A stretch of 64,000 nt of DNA from Chloroflexota bacterium (GCA_029262735.1 JAJCYY010000106.1:1-64000), one strand, 5' to 3'. Counted from the stretch's first letter, positions 33,959 to 43,575 are shown. Made by a program: numbers and translations. The notes: a model not told the origin generated them from the sequence alone.

Positions 33959-35637
33959 CAGTAGACCCTCTTAACCGGTTGCCACTGGGTTATCGTCACA
34001 TCCAGCGTTTCCGTTCGCACGCCCTCTTCGCTCTTGTAGACAAGCGTGTGTTTGAGCCAGTTCTCATCGTCACGATCAGGCATATCGGTGCGGAAGTGCG
34101 CGCCGCGACTCTCTTTTCGCATCAGCGCCCCGGTCGCCACCGCTTCGGCGCAGTCAAGCATGAAGTCCAGCTCAAGAGCGAACATCAGGTCCGTATTGAA
34201 CACCTTGCCCTTGTCCTCAACATAGATGCCTTCATCGTACTTTTTTCGCATTTCGTGGACCTTGGCCAGCGCACCCTCCATAGAGGCCTGGTCCCGGAAC
34301 ACCCCGATTCCCTCGGTCATTCCCCTCGCCATTTCGTTGCGAATTGCGGCGGTGCGGTGGCCCGGCTCGCGGTCCAGCAGAGCCTGCAGCCGTTTCTTCT
34401 CAGCGTCGAGATGAGGAGATGCGTCAGCGGCATTGTCAGCGACCGTCTTCACATACTCGACCGAATGCACGGCAGCACGCCGTCCGAAGACAATTGTGTC
34501 CAGTAGCGAGTTTGCGCCCAGCCTGTTGGCGCCGTGCACTGACACGTTTGCGCACTCACCTGCTGCATATAAGCCGGGAACTTCAGTCTCGCCATTCTCA
34601 TTCGTCTTGATGCCGCCCATGATGTAGTGCATGCCGGGCTGTATTGGTACCGGCTGCTCTGCGAGGTCGATGCCCAGGAATTCGACGGCAACCTCCTGCA
34701 GGTAGCCGAGCCGGTCTTCGATGAACTGCCGACCGAGGTGACGGAGGTCAAGAAGCACATTGCCGTCGATGCCACGGCCTTCATTTATCTCGGTCTGTTC
34801 GGCACGCGAGACCACGTCACGTGACGCAAGCTCCATGTAGTCGGGTGCGTACTTCTCCATGAAGCGGTCGCCATCGCTGTTCAGCAGGTATGCGCCTTCG
34901 CCGCGAGCGGCCTCGGACAGGAGAATCCCGGTGCGCGCTAGCGTCGTCGGGTGGTATTGGATCATCTCCATGTCCATCAGGGAAGCGCCTGCCCGCCATG
35001 CCAGCGATAAGCCGTCGCCTGTGCAGATGAGCGCATTGGTGGAAGGTTCAAAGACCCTTCCTGCGCCGCCTGCGGCCATCAACACCGCCTTGGCGCGAAT
35101 GGCGTGGAGCTCACCGGTTTTTAGGTCGAGTGCGATGACACCGCGCACAGCGCCATCTTCTTTGATCAGGTTTGTGACGAACCACTCTTCATACACCTGC
35201 AGGCCGAGTTTGAGCGCTTGCTCATAAAGTACATGCAGCATCGCAGAGCCGGTAATGGCGCCGACGAAGTAGGTGCGGGCAACTTTTTGGCCGCCAAACC
35301 GGCGGGTGCCGAGCCGACCGTCTTCGCCACGTGAGAAGATGACGCCCATTCGCTCGAGCTCAAGCACAGCCTCGCCGGCCTCACTCGACATGATCTCAAC
35401 GGCATCCTGGTCGGCCAGGTAGTCAGAGCCCTTGATCGTGTCGAGAGCGTGGCCCTCCCACTCATCTCCCCGGTCGGTCAGAGGAGCGTTGATTCCGCCC
35501 TGTGCGGCGTTCGAGTGGCTTCTGACCGGGTGAACCTTGGTGATCACTGCCGTCTTCAGGCCTTTTTGAACACCTTCAACAGCGGCTCTCAGACCGGCAA
35601 GCCCGGCGCCGATGATCAGCAGATCGTGTTCGTACAT
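33958..35637 (-). CDS. sdhA: Succinate dehydrogenase/fumarate reductase flavoprotein subunit
   Basis: Catalytic FAD subunit of 559 residues. The dinucleotide motif is DLLIIGAGLAGLRAA, the covalent-FAD histidine is in RSHSNAAQGG, and active-site residues appear in YHPTTL and VHGANRLGANSLLDT. It converts succinate to fumarate or the reverse at the cytoplasmic face. GGGGAG precedes the ATG. It lies 33 bases after the NUDIX gene, on the same strand, and continues directly into sdhB and sdhE. No SdhC or SdhD gene is near. Confidence 0.96.
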   Translation of the reverse strand: MYEHDLLIIGAGLAGLRAAVEGVQKGLKTAVITKVHPVRSHSNAAQGGINAPLTDRGDEWEGHALDTIKGSDYLADQDAVEIMSSEAGEAVLELERMGVIFSRGEDGRLGTRRFGGQKVARTYFVGAITGSAMLHVLYEQALKLGLQVYEEWFVTNLIKEDGAVRGVIALDLKTGELHAIRAKAVLMAAGGAGRVFEPSTNALICTGDGLSLAWRAGASLMDMEMIQYHPTTLARTGILLSEAARGEGAYLLNSDGDRFMEKYAPDYMELASRDVVSRAEQTEINEGRGIDGNVLLDLRHLGRQFIEDRLGYLQEVAVEFLGIDLAEQPVPIQPGMHYIMGGIKTNENGETEVPGLYAAGECANVSVHGANRLGANSLLDTIVFGRRAAVHSVEYVKTVADNAADASPHLDAEKKRLQALLDREPGHRTAAIRNEMARGMTEGIGVFRDQASMEGALAKVHEMRKKYDEGIYVEDKGKVFNTDLMFALELDFMLDCAEAVATGALMRKESRGAHFRTDMPDRDDENWLKHTLVYKSEEGVRTETLDVTITQWQPVKRVY

Positions 35638-35670
35638 CTGTCTCCCCGCAGGTTTTCGGATCGTCGCTGG

Positions 35671-36234
35671 TTAGCCGGGACGTGTCTCGGCGGTTTCATG
35701 GCTCAAGCCATGCAACGCAATGTGGTAGATCGCTATCGTCATCTGGTCCTGCAACTCACCGTCACGAATAAGGTTTGGCACGCTCGAAATCGGTACTGCA
35801 ACGGTGTGTATATCCTCAGACTCGTCCTGCGGCAAGGGATTCTCCGTGAGATTCCGCGCAAGATATGCATGCGTGAACTCTGTCGAGTAGCCGGGCGCGA
35901 CCCACGAACCGCCTAGCTCGGTCATTGAACCGGCGCTAAATCCGGTCTCTTCACGTAGCTCTCGGTGAGCCGTGGTGAGCGGGTCTTCGCCGGGCTCGCG
36001 CGTGCCAGAAGGGGCTTCGACAAGAATACGCCCGGCTGCCTGTCTCCACTGCCTCACGAGCAGCACGCGATCATCTTCTGTCACCGGAAAAATCACCACG
36101 GAACCTGGATGTTCAACGATCTCTTTTGCTACCGGAGAACGGGATCCGAGCGTGAACTCGTCGACCCTGAGCGATATGCGCTGCCCACGGTGCAAAATCC
36201 GAGAAGAGACCGTATGTCCGGTAAGGGGTTCCAT
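35671..36234 (-). CDS. NUDIX hydrolase, ADP-ribose pyrophosphatase type
   Basis: A 187-residue hydrolase with an intact Nudix box: G-x5-E in GTREPGE, then REL and REETGF with correct spacing. The region before it (VLLVRQWRQAAGRILVEAPS) matches the ADP-ribose pyrophosphatase branch, which turns ADP-ribose into AMP and ribose 5-phosphate. The ATG at 36234 is preferred, four bases after the nadK stop; a longer frame from 36294 would overlap nadK by about 55 bases. Its place beside NAD kinase suggests NAD-derivative clean-up. Confidence 0.9.
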   Translation of the reverse strand: MEPLTGHTVSSRILHRGQRISLRVDEFTLGSRSPVAKEIVEHPGSVVIFPVTEDDRVLLVRQWRQAAGRILVEAPSGTREPGEDPLTTAHRELREETGFSAGSMTELGGSWVAPGYSTEFTHAYLARNLTENPLPQDESEDIHTVAVPISSVPNLIRDGELQDQMTIAIYHIALHGLSHETAETRPG

Positions 36235-36238
36235 ACGC

Positions 36239-37126
36239 CTAAATACTAGCCGAATCCCCGTCATCCTGGGGCACCCGTGGGAGCGGACCGACACGCATGC
36301 CGAGTCGTCGGGAGAGATCGGCCCAGAAGGCGTCTCGAGTACGCTTTCTCAGGAACGTGGCCTTGATTGAAGCGTGCGAGACCTTCACCGTCTGCTGGTC
36401 TTCAAGCGAACGGTCGATGAAGCCGTCTGCGCTTATGGTTGCTGGCGTTGAGCAGTGGACCGTTAGCTCCAGTGTTGAAGTAGCCCGCAGAACCACTCCA
36501 CCGAACTGGCTCATGTGAGTGGCTATCGGTTTGACCAGGTAGTCTTCTGATTCCGGGTACATCACAGGGCCGCCGAGACTGAGCGTGTATCCCGTTGATC
36601 CGGTCGCTGTCGAGACGACCAGTCCGTCGCCTCGGTAGTCTGCGAGGTGGACTCCATCGACCACGGTCTCCACTTCGATAACTCGCAGCACAGCGCCGCG
36701 CGCAACCGTCATATCGTTCAGAGCATGTAGCACAGGAGTATCGCCGGAGCCGTTGTCCGATATCTCCGCCCGCAACATGTACCGCTCGTCCGGTCTCGCG
36801 TTGCCTTCCAGGTACCATCCAACTCCCTCAATCGCGTCCGTCGCGTTGATCTCACTCATGAACCCCACGCGGCCCATGTTGATGCCGAGAATCGGGATGT
36901 CGCGCGGTGCCGCCTCATGCGCGCCACGCAGAATGGTCCCGTCGCCGCCGATAGTGATGATGAGGTCTGACGCGTCGAGATCGTCGGTGCGCGCCGAAAG
37001 CGTGTCTTGCGTTGCGGTCCACCAGTTATGACCGTCTGAGTACCGCGACTCAAGCGCAACAACCAGCTCCACCGCCTCTGGGAGCAGGCCGTGATGGATG
37101 ATGCCGATGTTGCGGTATGGAGTCAT
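36239..37126 (-). CDS. nadK: NAD kinase
   Basis: A 295-residue ATP (or polyphosphate)-NAD kinase that supplies NADP. Motifs are ITIGGDGTILR, the NxGxxGFM stretch GINMGRVGFMSE, and VSTATGSTGYTLSLGGP for NAD binding. It lies 72 bases after the nuoN stop and immediately before a NUDIX hydrolase, in the same direction. That places NADP supply inside the respiratory gene run. Confidence 0.95.
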   Translation of the reverse strand: MTPYRNIGIIHHGLLPEAVELVVALESRYSDGHNWWTATQDTLSARTDDLDASDLIITIGGDGTILRGAHEAAPRDIPILGINMGRVGFMSEINATDAIEGVGWYLEGNARPDERYMLRAEISDNGSGDTPVLHALNDMTVARGAVLRVIEVETVVDGVHLADYRGDGLVVSTATGSTGYTLSLGGPVMYPESEDYLVKPIATHMSQFGGVVLRATSTLELTVHCSTPATISADGFIDRSLEDQQTVKVSHASIKATFLRKRTRDAFWADLSRRLGMRVGPLPRVPQDDGDSASI

Positions 37127-37198
37127 GCTCGCGGGCTTTCGTGCGTTCGTTGTTCGAGCGGTGGGGTCAGACGCAAGCGGATTGTCTCCCGCCGAGGC

Positions 37199-38692
37199 CT
37201 AAATCACCAGCAAATCAAGAGACTTTTCTGCAAAACGCAGGATAAGCCACGGAACGGCGCCGAACAGGGCCACACCGGCGACGGCCACGCCGGTGGCGAA
37301 GATGACGGGAACGTCTGCGGTGATCCTGGAGTCGTCTTCGGGCTCCTCGAAGTACACGGCCCTGATTATCCGCAGGTAGTAGAACGCAGAGATCACGGAA
37401 CTGACCACGCCAACCACAGCAAGCCAGAGTAGTCCGGAGTTGATAGCAGCGCTGAAGACGACGGCCTTCGACATGAATCCGACGGTGGGCGGAATTCCGA
37501 GAAGAGAGATCACACCGACCGTGAGCAAGACACCGAGCACCGGAGATCGCCTGGCAAGCCCGTTTAAGCTGCTGATCTCGTTCGAGCCGGTCCGGTTTGA
37601 GATGGCAATTATTGCGAAGAAGACTGCGAGGTTGGTGAACGCGTATCCGGCAAGGTAGTACATCGTGCCCTGCGGACCGGCGAGCGGATCACCCGAATCG
37701 GTGTTCGAAGCGACCGCGGCAATACCGATCAACATGTATCCCGCCTGGGCAATGGTCGAATAGCCGAGCAGGCGCTTAATATCGGTCTGCGCGAGCGCAA
37801 GCAGGTTGCCGAACACCATCGATGCAACAGCCAGCACAGCGAACAATCCTGACCAGTCCTGAGAGAGCGAATCGGAACCGAACGCCGTGTACATGATCCT
37901 GATTACGACTGCGAACGCCGACGCTTTCGATGCGGTCGACAGAAACGCCGCCACGGGAGTCGGTGAGCCCTGGTAGACATCGGGAACCCACATCTGCCAC
38001 GGAACAACCGCCATCTTGAAGGCGAATCCAGCGACGATCATGACGACGGCGAACAGCACCGCATAGCTGCCAAACGGCACATCCGGGTCGGTCGGTAGAT
38101 CACCGAGCCGAACCAGGATGGCTTCGAGGTTGGTCGTCCCGGTATAGCCGTAGATGAAGACGATGCCGTAGAGCAGCACGGCAGATGCGACTGCCGAGAG
38201 GATGATGAACTTCAGCCCGGCTTCGATGGACAGGTCGTCACGCCTGAAGGCTGCGAGCGCGGCGGCGGGAAGCGCGGTCAGCTCAAGCGCAACGTAGATC
38301 GAGATCAGCTCCCGGGCGCTGACGAGCAGCAACATGCCGGTCACGGAGAAAAGAATCAGAGCGAGGAACTCTCCCTCGAACTCTTTGAGGCGCTCAATAT
38401 ACTGAACGGATGCGAGGATGATGGCCGCGGTGATTCCGAGCAACAGGAAGTGGAAGAAAAGAGCGAACCTGTCGGCGACGATCGATCCGAACAGTCCGGT
38501 CGCAGCGCCTGTATCCCCGACGACATCGAACCAGATGTTGAGTGAGAACAGGAACGGAATAATCAACAGTAGAGCCGCAGCGTAAGACAGCAGACGTTTG
38601 TTGCCGACAAAGAAGTCGGCAAACACGATCGCAATGGCCACACCGGCCATCGCAATCTCGGGCGACAGTAGCCAGAGGTCCTGAACTGTCAT
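37199..38692 (-). CDS. nuoN: NADH-quinone oxidoreductase subunit N
   Basis: Antiporter-like proton-pumping membrane subunit of complex I, 497 residues, with about fourteen spans. Key lysine and glutamate residues lie in segments such as LISIYVALELTALP and KMAVVPWQMWVPDVYQGSP, and the TM-loop motif in LLGYSTIAQAGYMLIG. Its ATG overlaps the nuoM stop by one base (TAATG). It is the last nuo gene of the cluster, followed by nadK. Confidence 0.96.
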   Translation of the reverse strand: MTVQDLWLLSPEIAMAGVAIAIVFADFFVGNKRLLSYAAALLLIIPFLFSLNIWFDVVGDTGAATGLFGSIVADRFALFFHFLLLGITAAIILASVQYIERLKEFEGEFLALILFSVTGMLLLVSARELISIYVALELTALPAAALAAFRRDDLSIEAGLKFIILSAVASAVLLYGIVFIYGYTGTTNLEAILVRLGDLPTDPDVPFGSYAVLFAVVMIVAGFAFKMAVVPWQMWVPDVYQGSPTPVAAFLSTASKASAFAVVIRIMYTAFGSDSLSQDWSGLFAVLAVASMVFGNLLALAQTDIKRLLGYSTIAQAGYMLIGIAAVASNTDSGDPLAGPQGTMYYLAGYAFTNLAVFFAIIAISNRTGSNEISSLNGLARRSPVLGVLLTVGVISLLGIPPTVGFMSKAVVFSAAINSGLLWLAVVGVVSSVISAFYYLRIIRAVYFEEPEDDSRITADVPVIFATGVAVAGVALFGAVPWLILRFAEKSLDLLVI

Positions 38693-40236
38693 TAGCTGGT
38701 CACGGCCTCGATTCCGAGCTTGAAGGTGTCAGTGATAACGGACGGCCATATGCCGACCAGGAATATCGGAACGGTGAGCGCCACGACGGCGACCATGTCC
38801 ACCCAGTTGGCGTCGGTTAATTGCTCGTAGGTCTCGGTGGACATGCCGCCGGGCTGTGGGCCAGGGCCGAAGAAGGTCCGCTGCACCATCCAGAGCGTGT
38901 ACGCGGCAGCGAGCACGACGCCAAACGCGGCGATACCGGTTGCCCACGGCCAGAGCGGGAAGGTGCCGAGGAAGACGGTGATCTCAGCCACGAATCCGGA
39001 TAAAACCGGCAGGCCCAGTGAACCGAACCCGGCAATGATGAAGAATATGGCGATCAGTGGCATCTTCTTCCAGAGGCCTCCAAGATGAGGGATGTGCCGG
39101 GAGTGGGTTCGGTCATATGTCAGGCCGACCATCAGGAACGCCAGTCCGGTGATCGTGCCGTGGGTGAACATCTGTAACGCAGCTCCGTTCAGCCCACCCT
39201 GCGAAATCTCGCCTGCGGAGGCGCCGACCGCCGCAACGCCCAGCATCACGAAGCCCATATGGGACACGGAACTGTACGCGATCAACCGTTTCATATCGGT
39301 CTGCTTGATCGTGACAATGGCACCGTAGATCACGCTGGCGGCAGCTATCGCGGCAAGCACACCGGCGGCGTCATGGATCGTGAAGCCCTCAGTCTCCCTG
39401 AAGAAGCCCACATTGATTCGCAACAGGCCGTAACCGGCCATCTTCAGCAAAACGCCCGCCAACATGACGGACACAGCAGTCGGCGCGTCTGTGTGTGCGT
39501 CTGGCAGCCAGTTGTGCAACGGCCATAGCGGTAGCTTCACGGCGAACGCAATCAAGAAGAAGCTGAATATCAGGGCCGCAGGCGCGATCAGGTCGGCACC
39601 GGCGATCAGCTCCGGGATGCCAACGATTCCAGCGTCGGGGATCGACACCATTGCGAACGTGTCGACTGATGATGAAAGGAAAAGCGCCAGTATCGCCACA
39701 AGCATGAACGCGCCGCCAAATAGCGTAAATAGCACGAACTTCATGGCCGAGTACTTCGGCCGGCCGCTGCCCCAGACCGAGATCAGCATGAACATCGGGA
39801 TCAGCTCGAACTCAAAGAAGACGAAGAAGAACAGCAGGTCGAGTGAGAGGAACACGCCCATGACGGCCGATTGGAGCAGCAGCAGCCAGAAGAAGTACTC
39901 CTTGACCCTGTACTCGATGCGCCACGACGCGAATGCCGCGGCCATGCCGAGGATTCCTGTGAGCAGTACCAGCGGAGCGCTCAGGCCGTCGACTCCGAGC
40001 AGGTACTGCGCACGCAGAGCGTCGATAGGTATCCAGCCCGAGATCTGATCGACGAACTGCACTCCACCCTGGTCACGGTCGTATGCGACGAAAACAATGA
40101 TCGATAGGACCAGCGTGACGGTGGCAGCGCCAATGGAACTCCAGCGAACCGCCTGCTTGTTCCGCAGAGTGAGCGCGATGATGATGGCCGCGGCGGCCGG
40201 TAGAAATACGGTGGCTGTAAGCAGACCGCTGAACAT
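38692..40236 (-). CDS. nuoM: NADH-quinone oxidoreductase subunit M
   Basis: Antiporter-like proton-pumping subunit of complex I, 514 residues, with about fourteen spans. Recognised by LFFVFFEFELIPMFMLI with the pump glutamate, KLPLWPLHNWLPDAHTDAPT, and RLIAYSSVSHMGFVMLG. It lies between nuoL (54-base gap) and nuoN (one-base overlap), the normal L-M-N order. The end of the protein is a short amphipathic segment. Confidence 0.96.
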   Translation of the reverse strand: MFSGLLTATVFLPAAAAIIIALTLRNKQAVRWSSIGAATVTLVLSIIVFVAYDRDQGGVQFVDQISGWIPIDALRAQYLLGVDGLSAPLVLLTGILGMAAAFASWRIEYRVKEYFFWLLLLQSAVMGVFLSLDLLFFFVFFEFELIPMFMLISVWGSGRPKYSAMKFVLFTLFGGAFMLVAILALFLSSSVDTFAMVSIPDAGIVGIPELIAGADLIAPAALIFSFFLIAFAVKLPLWPLHNWLPDAHTDAPTAVSVMLAGVLLKMAGYGLLRINVGFFRETEGFTIHDAAGVLAAIAAASVIYGAIVTIKQTDMKRLIAYSSVSHMGFVMLGVAAVGASAGEISQGGLNGAALQMFTHGTITGLAFLMVGLTYDRTHSRHIPHLGGLWKKMPLIAIFFIIAGFGSLGLPVLSGFVAEITVFLGTFPLWPWATGIAAFGVVLAAAYTLWMVQRTFFGPGPQPGGMSTETYEQLTDANWVDMVAVVALTVPIFLVGIWPSVITDTFKLGIEAVTS

Positions 40237-40290
40237 CAGCCGCGGCCTCCTGTATTTCTCGCATTGATTCCGTGCTCAATCATCGAACGA

Positions 40291-42327
40291 TTAGTTCCCC
40301 CAAACCAGGAGCGCGAACAGCACGACCACGAATCCGATAGCCATGATTGCCGCATACGTTTGCGTCTGTCCGTTCTGGACATTTGCCAGTCCTCGGCCAA
40401 CGTTCGCGGTCAGCTTCGAAACCTGCACGTTCACGTTGTCTATCCAGTTGATGTCGAACCATGCGAGGAATCTTGCGACCCGGCGATAGAATCCCTGCAC
40501 CGTTATGCGATCCTCGTACAGTTCGTCGATGTAGTACTTGCGAAGCAGCACCCTGTAGACCGCGCTGAACCGTCTGCCCATCGCAACCGGTGAGACCGCG
40601 CCAGTTATGTACATCGCATATGCCAGCAAGATGCCGCCTGCGGCCAGCACCGAAGATATTGCGGCGATCGGAATGCTGAATTCGGGCTCTGCACCGGCGT
40701 GAACGGCGTCCGGAAGATGACTCTCATCGGCGTGATCTTCGCCAGCGGCCTCATGCTTAAAAACATTCTCGTTCCGCTCCGTCACGAACGTTGCGAAGGC
40801 GTGCTTGTTGACGGGACCGACGTCAGAGAGCGGGTTCACAAGGTATCCAACGGCGATCGCCAGCGCTGCAAGTACTACGAGAGGGGCGACCATCACCCAC
40901 GGCGACTCCTGCCGATGAGTGTGGCCCAGGCCGACGGGCTCAGGCTCACTGTTAAGGCGTGCAGCTTCTGCCTCCGCTTCGGCTCCGCCCTTATAGTCGC
41001 CATGGAAGGTCATGAACATGGCTCGGAATATGTAAAAAGCCGTCATGAAGGCAGCGATGAGTCCGAGTACGAGCACAATCCATCCGACGCCGTTCTCACG
41101 CTCAAACGCAGACGTCAGGATCTCGTCCTTGGACCAGAAGCCAGCCAGCGGGAACAGTCCGGCGAGCGAGAGGCTGCCGATGACCATCGTCCAGTACGTC
41201 CACTTCATGTCCTTACGCAGACCGCCCATGAAGGTCATGTTGAATGTGCCGGAGGCGTGGTGGATTGAGCCTGCCCCGAGGAAGAGGCCAGCTTTGAAGA
41301 AGGCGTGGGTGAAGAGGTGAAAGATGGCGGGCGCGTACGCGCCGATGCCAAGAGCCATCACCATGTATCCGAGTTGGCTAATGGTCGAATAGGCAAGAAC
41401 GCGCTTGATGTCTTTGGCAACGAGAGCCATCGAAGCGGCAAATACGGCTGTAAATGCTCCGATCAGCGCAACGAGGTCCATCGCGTTCGACGCCTCAAAG
41501 AGAGGGAAGAAGCGGGCGATCAAGAACACTCCAGCCGTGACCATCGTTGCCGAGTGGATGAGTGCCGAGACCGATGTCGGACCTTCCATGGCGTCGGGAA
41601 GCCATGAGTGCAACGGGAACTGCGCAGATTTGCCGACTGCGCCCATGAACAGTCCCAGGGCAACCCACGTTGCAACGCTGGCGGCAATGGCGCCCGCACC
41701 GATCGCCTCGTAGAGCGTCGGAATATCGAGGTATGAAGGATCGACAAAGTAGAGATAGAGGATTCCCAGAAGAAAGCCGAAGTCACCGAACCGGGTCATC
41801 AAGAACGCTTTTTTGGCGGCAGCGGCGGCTGTCGGCCGTTCCATCCAGAAGCCGATCAGCAGGTAGGACGAGATTCCGACCAGCTCCCAGAACACGAACA
41901 GTTGGATGATGTTGCGTGAGGTGACAAGCCCGAGCATCGATGCCGTGAACAGCGCCATGAACGAGTAGTAGCGCGCGTACGACTTGTCGCCGTGCATGTA
42001 CTGCTGACCGTAGATCTGGACCAGTAGCGAGACACCGCTAACCACTACGAGCATGATGGCCGTCAGCTGGTCAAGAAGAATTCCGAATGTCAACCTGAAG
42101 CCGACGATGTCGATCCACTCGCGCTGCTCGTGAATCGTTGCGCCATCACTTGTCACAGAAATCAGTGCGGCGACCGAGAGCGCGAATGAACCGGCCACGG
42201 CGGCGATGGTGATCCAACCAGCGACAAGGGTTTTCGGTCCGAGAAGGGCGCGCACCAACGTCCCGTTCAGGATGAACGCTGCGACTGGCAGGGCTATGAT
42301 CAGCCAGACTAGAGGCTCGGAGAACAA
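40291..42327 (-). CDS. nuoL: NADH-quinone oxidoreductase subunit L
   Basis: Largest membrane subunit of complex I, 678 residues, which carries a proton channel and the long lateral helix. Motifs include NIIQLFVFWELVGISSYLLI, KSAQFPLHSWLPDAMEGPT and RVLAYSTISQLGYMVMA. The hydrophilic loop near residues 450-570 is rich in Glu, Ala and His (HKHEAAGEDHADESH-like) before the C-terminal helix. It uses a TTG start with AGAGAAG upstream. The gene after nuoK is a small ORF rather than nuoL itself, a mild departure from the usual order. Confidence 0.95.
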   Translation of the reverse strand: MFSEPLVWLIIALPVAAFILNGTLVRALLGPKTLVAGWITIAAVAGSFALSVAALISVTSDGATIHEQREWIDIVGFRLTFGILLDQLTAIMLVVVSGVSLLVQIYGQQYMHGDKSYARYYSFMALFTASMLGLVTSRNIIQLFVFWELVGISSYLLIGFWMERPTAAAAAKKAFLMTRFGDFGFLLGILYLYFVDPSYLDIPTLYEAIGAGAIAASVATWVALGLFMGAVGKSAQFPLHSWLPDAMEGPTSVSALIHSATMVTAGVFLIARFFPLFEASNAMDLVALIGAFTAVFAASMALVAKDIKRVLAYSTISQLGYMVMALGIGAYAPAIFHLFTHAFFKAGLFLGAGSIHHASGTFNMTFMGGLRKDMKWTYWTMVIGSLSLAGLFPLAGFWSKDEILTSAFERENGVGWIVLVLGLIAAFMTAFYIFRAMFMTFHGDYKGGAEAEAEAARLNSEPEPVGLGHTHRQESPWVMVAPLVVLAALAIAVGYLVNPLSDVGPVNKHAFATFVTERNENVFKHEAAGEDHADESHLPDAVHAGAEPEFSIPIAAISSVLAAGGILLAYAMYITGAVSPVAMGRRFSAVYRVLLRKYYIDELYEDRITVQGFYRRVARFLAWFDINWIDNVNVQVSKLTANVGRGLANVQNGQTQTYAAIMAIGFVVVLFALLVWGN

Positions 42328-42336
42328 TTTCTTCTC

Positions 42337-42531
42337 TTACAGCTTTCGGATTATCTCGTCGGCAACATGCTCACGGCCTTTTGGCACCATGATCCTGAAC
42401 GGAACGCGTTCGCTCCAATCCAGGATCTCGCCCTCAGGCAGGATCTTCGCGGGCAGACCTTCTCCCTCGAGAAGGTTCTTCCACATCTCGGCAACCATCA
42501 GGTTCGGAGCTTTTTTGTAGTCGATCCACAT
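42337..42531 (-). CDS. Small protein between nuoK and nuoL, DUF2007-like
   Basis: A 64-residue soluble protein (MWIDYKKAPNLMVAEMWKNL, then an LEGEGLPAKIL stretch, then VPFRIMVPKGREHVADEIIR). The layout, an N-terminal helix leading to GxxA(K/R)IL and ending with a VxVPxxxxxxAxxI motif, resembles DUF2007-type ferredoxin-like signal-transducing proteins, but I cannot be sure. It lies 31 bases after nuoK and nine bases before nuoL, so it is on the nuo message. An upstream start at 42597 would overlap nuoK by 35 bases. It could assist complex I assembly or be an unrelated passenger; this is open. Confidence 0.72.
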   Translation of the reverse strand: MWIDYKKAPNLMVAEMWKNLLEGEGLPAKILPEGEILDWSERVPFRIMVPKGREHVADEIIRKL

Positions 42532-42562
42532 ATTTATTCGGCCATCACGTTCGAGTAGTCGA

Positions 42563-42913
42563 TCACTTTTGCATCTCCGCCACGTCAGTGATCTCAACGG
42601 TCTCTTTCGTTCTGTACAGGGCGAATATCAGGGCCAGGGCAAGCGCAGACTCGGCCGCCGCCACAGCGATGATCATTACGGCGAGTACATGACCGGTAAG
42701 TGCCGCCTGTACCTCGTTTGCGGTCACTATGCCGCCATCGGCGAGTCCAGCCGGTGGCGTGAAACGCGAGAACGCGACTGCGGCGATCACGACTGCATTG
42801 AAGAGCAGTTCCAGCGACATCAACAGCGCAATGGCGCTCCGTCGTGAGAGAACTCCATAGAGGCCGATGGCGAAGATGATCCCCGAGACGAGGAGGACGT
42901 TTTCAAGTGTCAC
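42563..42913 (-). CDS. nuoK: NADH-quinone oxidoreductase subunit K
   Basis: Small three-span membrane subunit of complex I, 116 residues (normal about 100-110). The conserved glutamates are in LLMSLELLFNAVVIA and AAAESALALALI. Overlaps nuoJ by one base at 42913. There is a slightly long loop between spans two and three (PPAGLADGGIVTANEV). It belongs to the membrane arm with NuoA, H and J. Confidence 0.95.
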   Translation of the reverse strand: MTLENVLLVSGIIFAIGLYGVLSRRSAIALLMSLELLFNAVVIAAVAFSRFTPPAGLADGGIVTANEVQAALTGHVLAVMIIAVAAAESALALALIFALYRTKETVEITDVAEMQK

Positions 42914-43575
42914 TAGCCTCCTCCTCTCGTTTCAGGTTCGCTCCTACGCGGCCTCATGATCGCCAGTCCGCCAATTAGCGCTGCGACAATGACGAGCCCG
43001 ACCGTCTCAAACGGCAGCACGAACTCTCTGAGAAGAAGACCGCCTATCGTTCCGGTGCTGTCGCCAAGCACACCGGTCTGGACCACCTGATCTGGAGCTG
43101 TCTCAAGATTTGCGGCATCTCGTACGCGCCCATCACCGGACTCAAGCTCCTCTTCTACAAACTGCCCGGACAGCCCGGCAATGGCGTCCGGATTCGTGAG
43201 GTCTTCGTTCTGGGTCCAGTCCGTGTTGTACGCGGTGATCGCAATAGCCGCCACGACCAGCGCTGAAATCGTCACCGACGCGTAGCGAGCCCGCGTCGGC
43301 TGGCTGCCGCGTGAAACATCGGAGATCATCATCACCGAGAACGCAATCAGTATTGAGACTGCGCCGACGTAGACGAGTATCTGCACAACGCCAACGAACT
43401 CGGCATTGAGCAGAAAAAAGATTGCCGAGACGCCGATGAAGCTGCCTGCCAAGAATACGGCCGCCTTGAACACGTCCTTAACGGTGACAACCAGTACCGC
43501 CGTGGCGATCGTAATTACCGATGCCACCCAGAAGGCGAACGACACTACTGTCGATGCTTCAAACGATTCGTTCAC
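42913..43575 (-). CDS. nuoJ: NADH-quinone oxidoreductase subunit J
   Basis: Membrane subunit of complex I, 220 residues, about five spans. It starts with two spans (TVVSFAFWVASVITIATAV; FKAAVFLAGSFIGVSAIFFL), then the conserved FVGVVQILVYVGAVSILIAF, whose pi-bulge helix couples quinone chemistry to pumping. The loop before the final span is long and acidic (residues 130-180). The GTG start overlaps the nuoI stop (GTGA), and its own stop abuts nuoK. Confidence 0.95.
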   Translation of the reverse strand: MNESFEASTVVSFAFWVASVITIATAVLVVTVKDVFKAAVFLAGSFIGVSAIFFLLNAEFVGVVQILVYVGAVSILIAFSVMMISDVSRGSQPTRARYASVTISALVVAAIAITAYNTDWTQNEDLTNPDAIAGLSGQFVEEELESGDGRVRDAANLETAPDQVVQTGVLGDSTGTIGGLLLREFVLPFETVGLVIVAALIGGLAIMRPRRSEPETRGGG

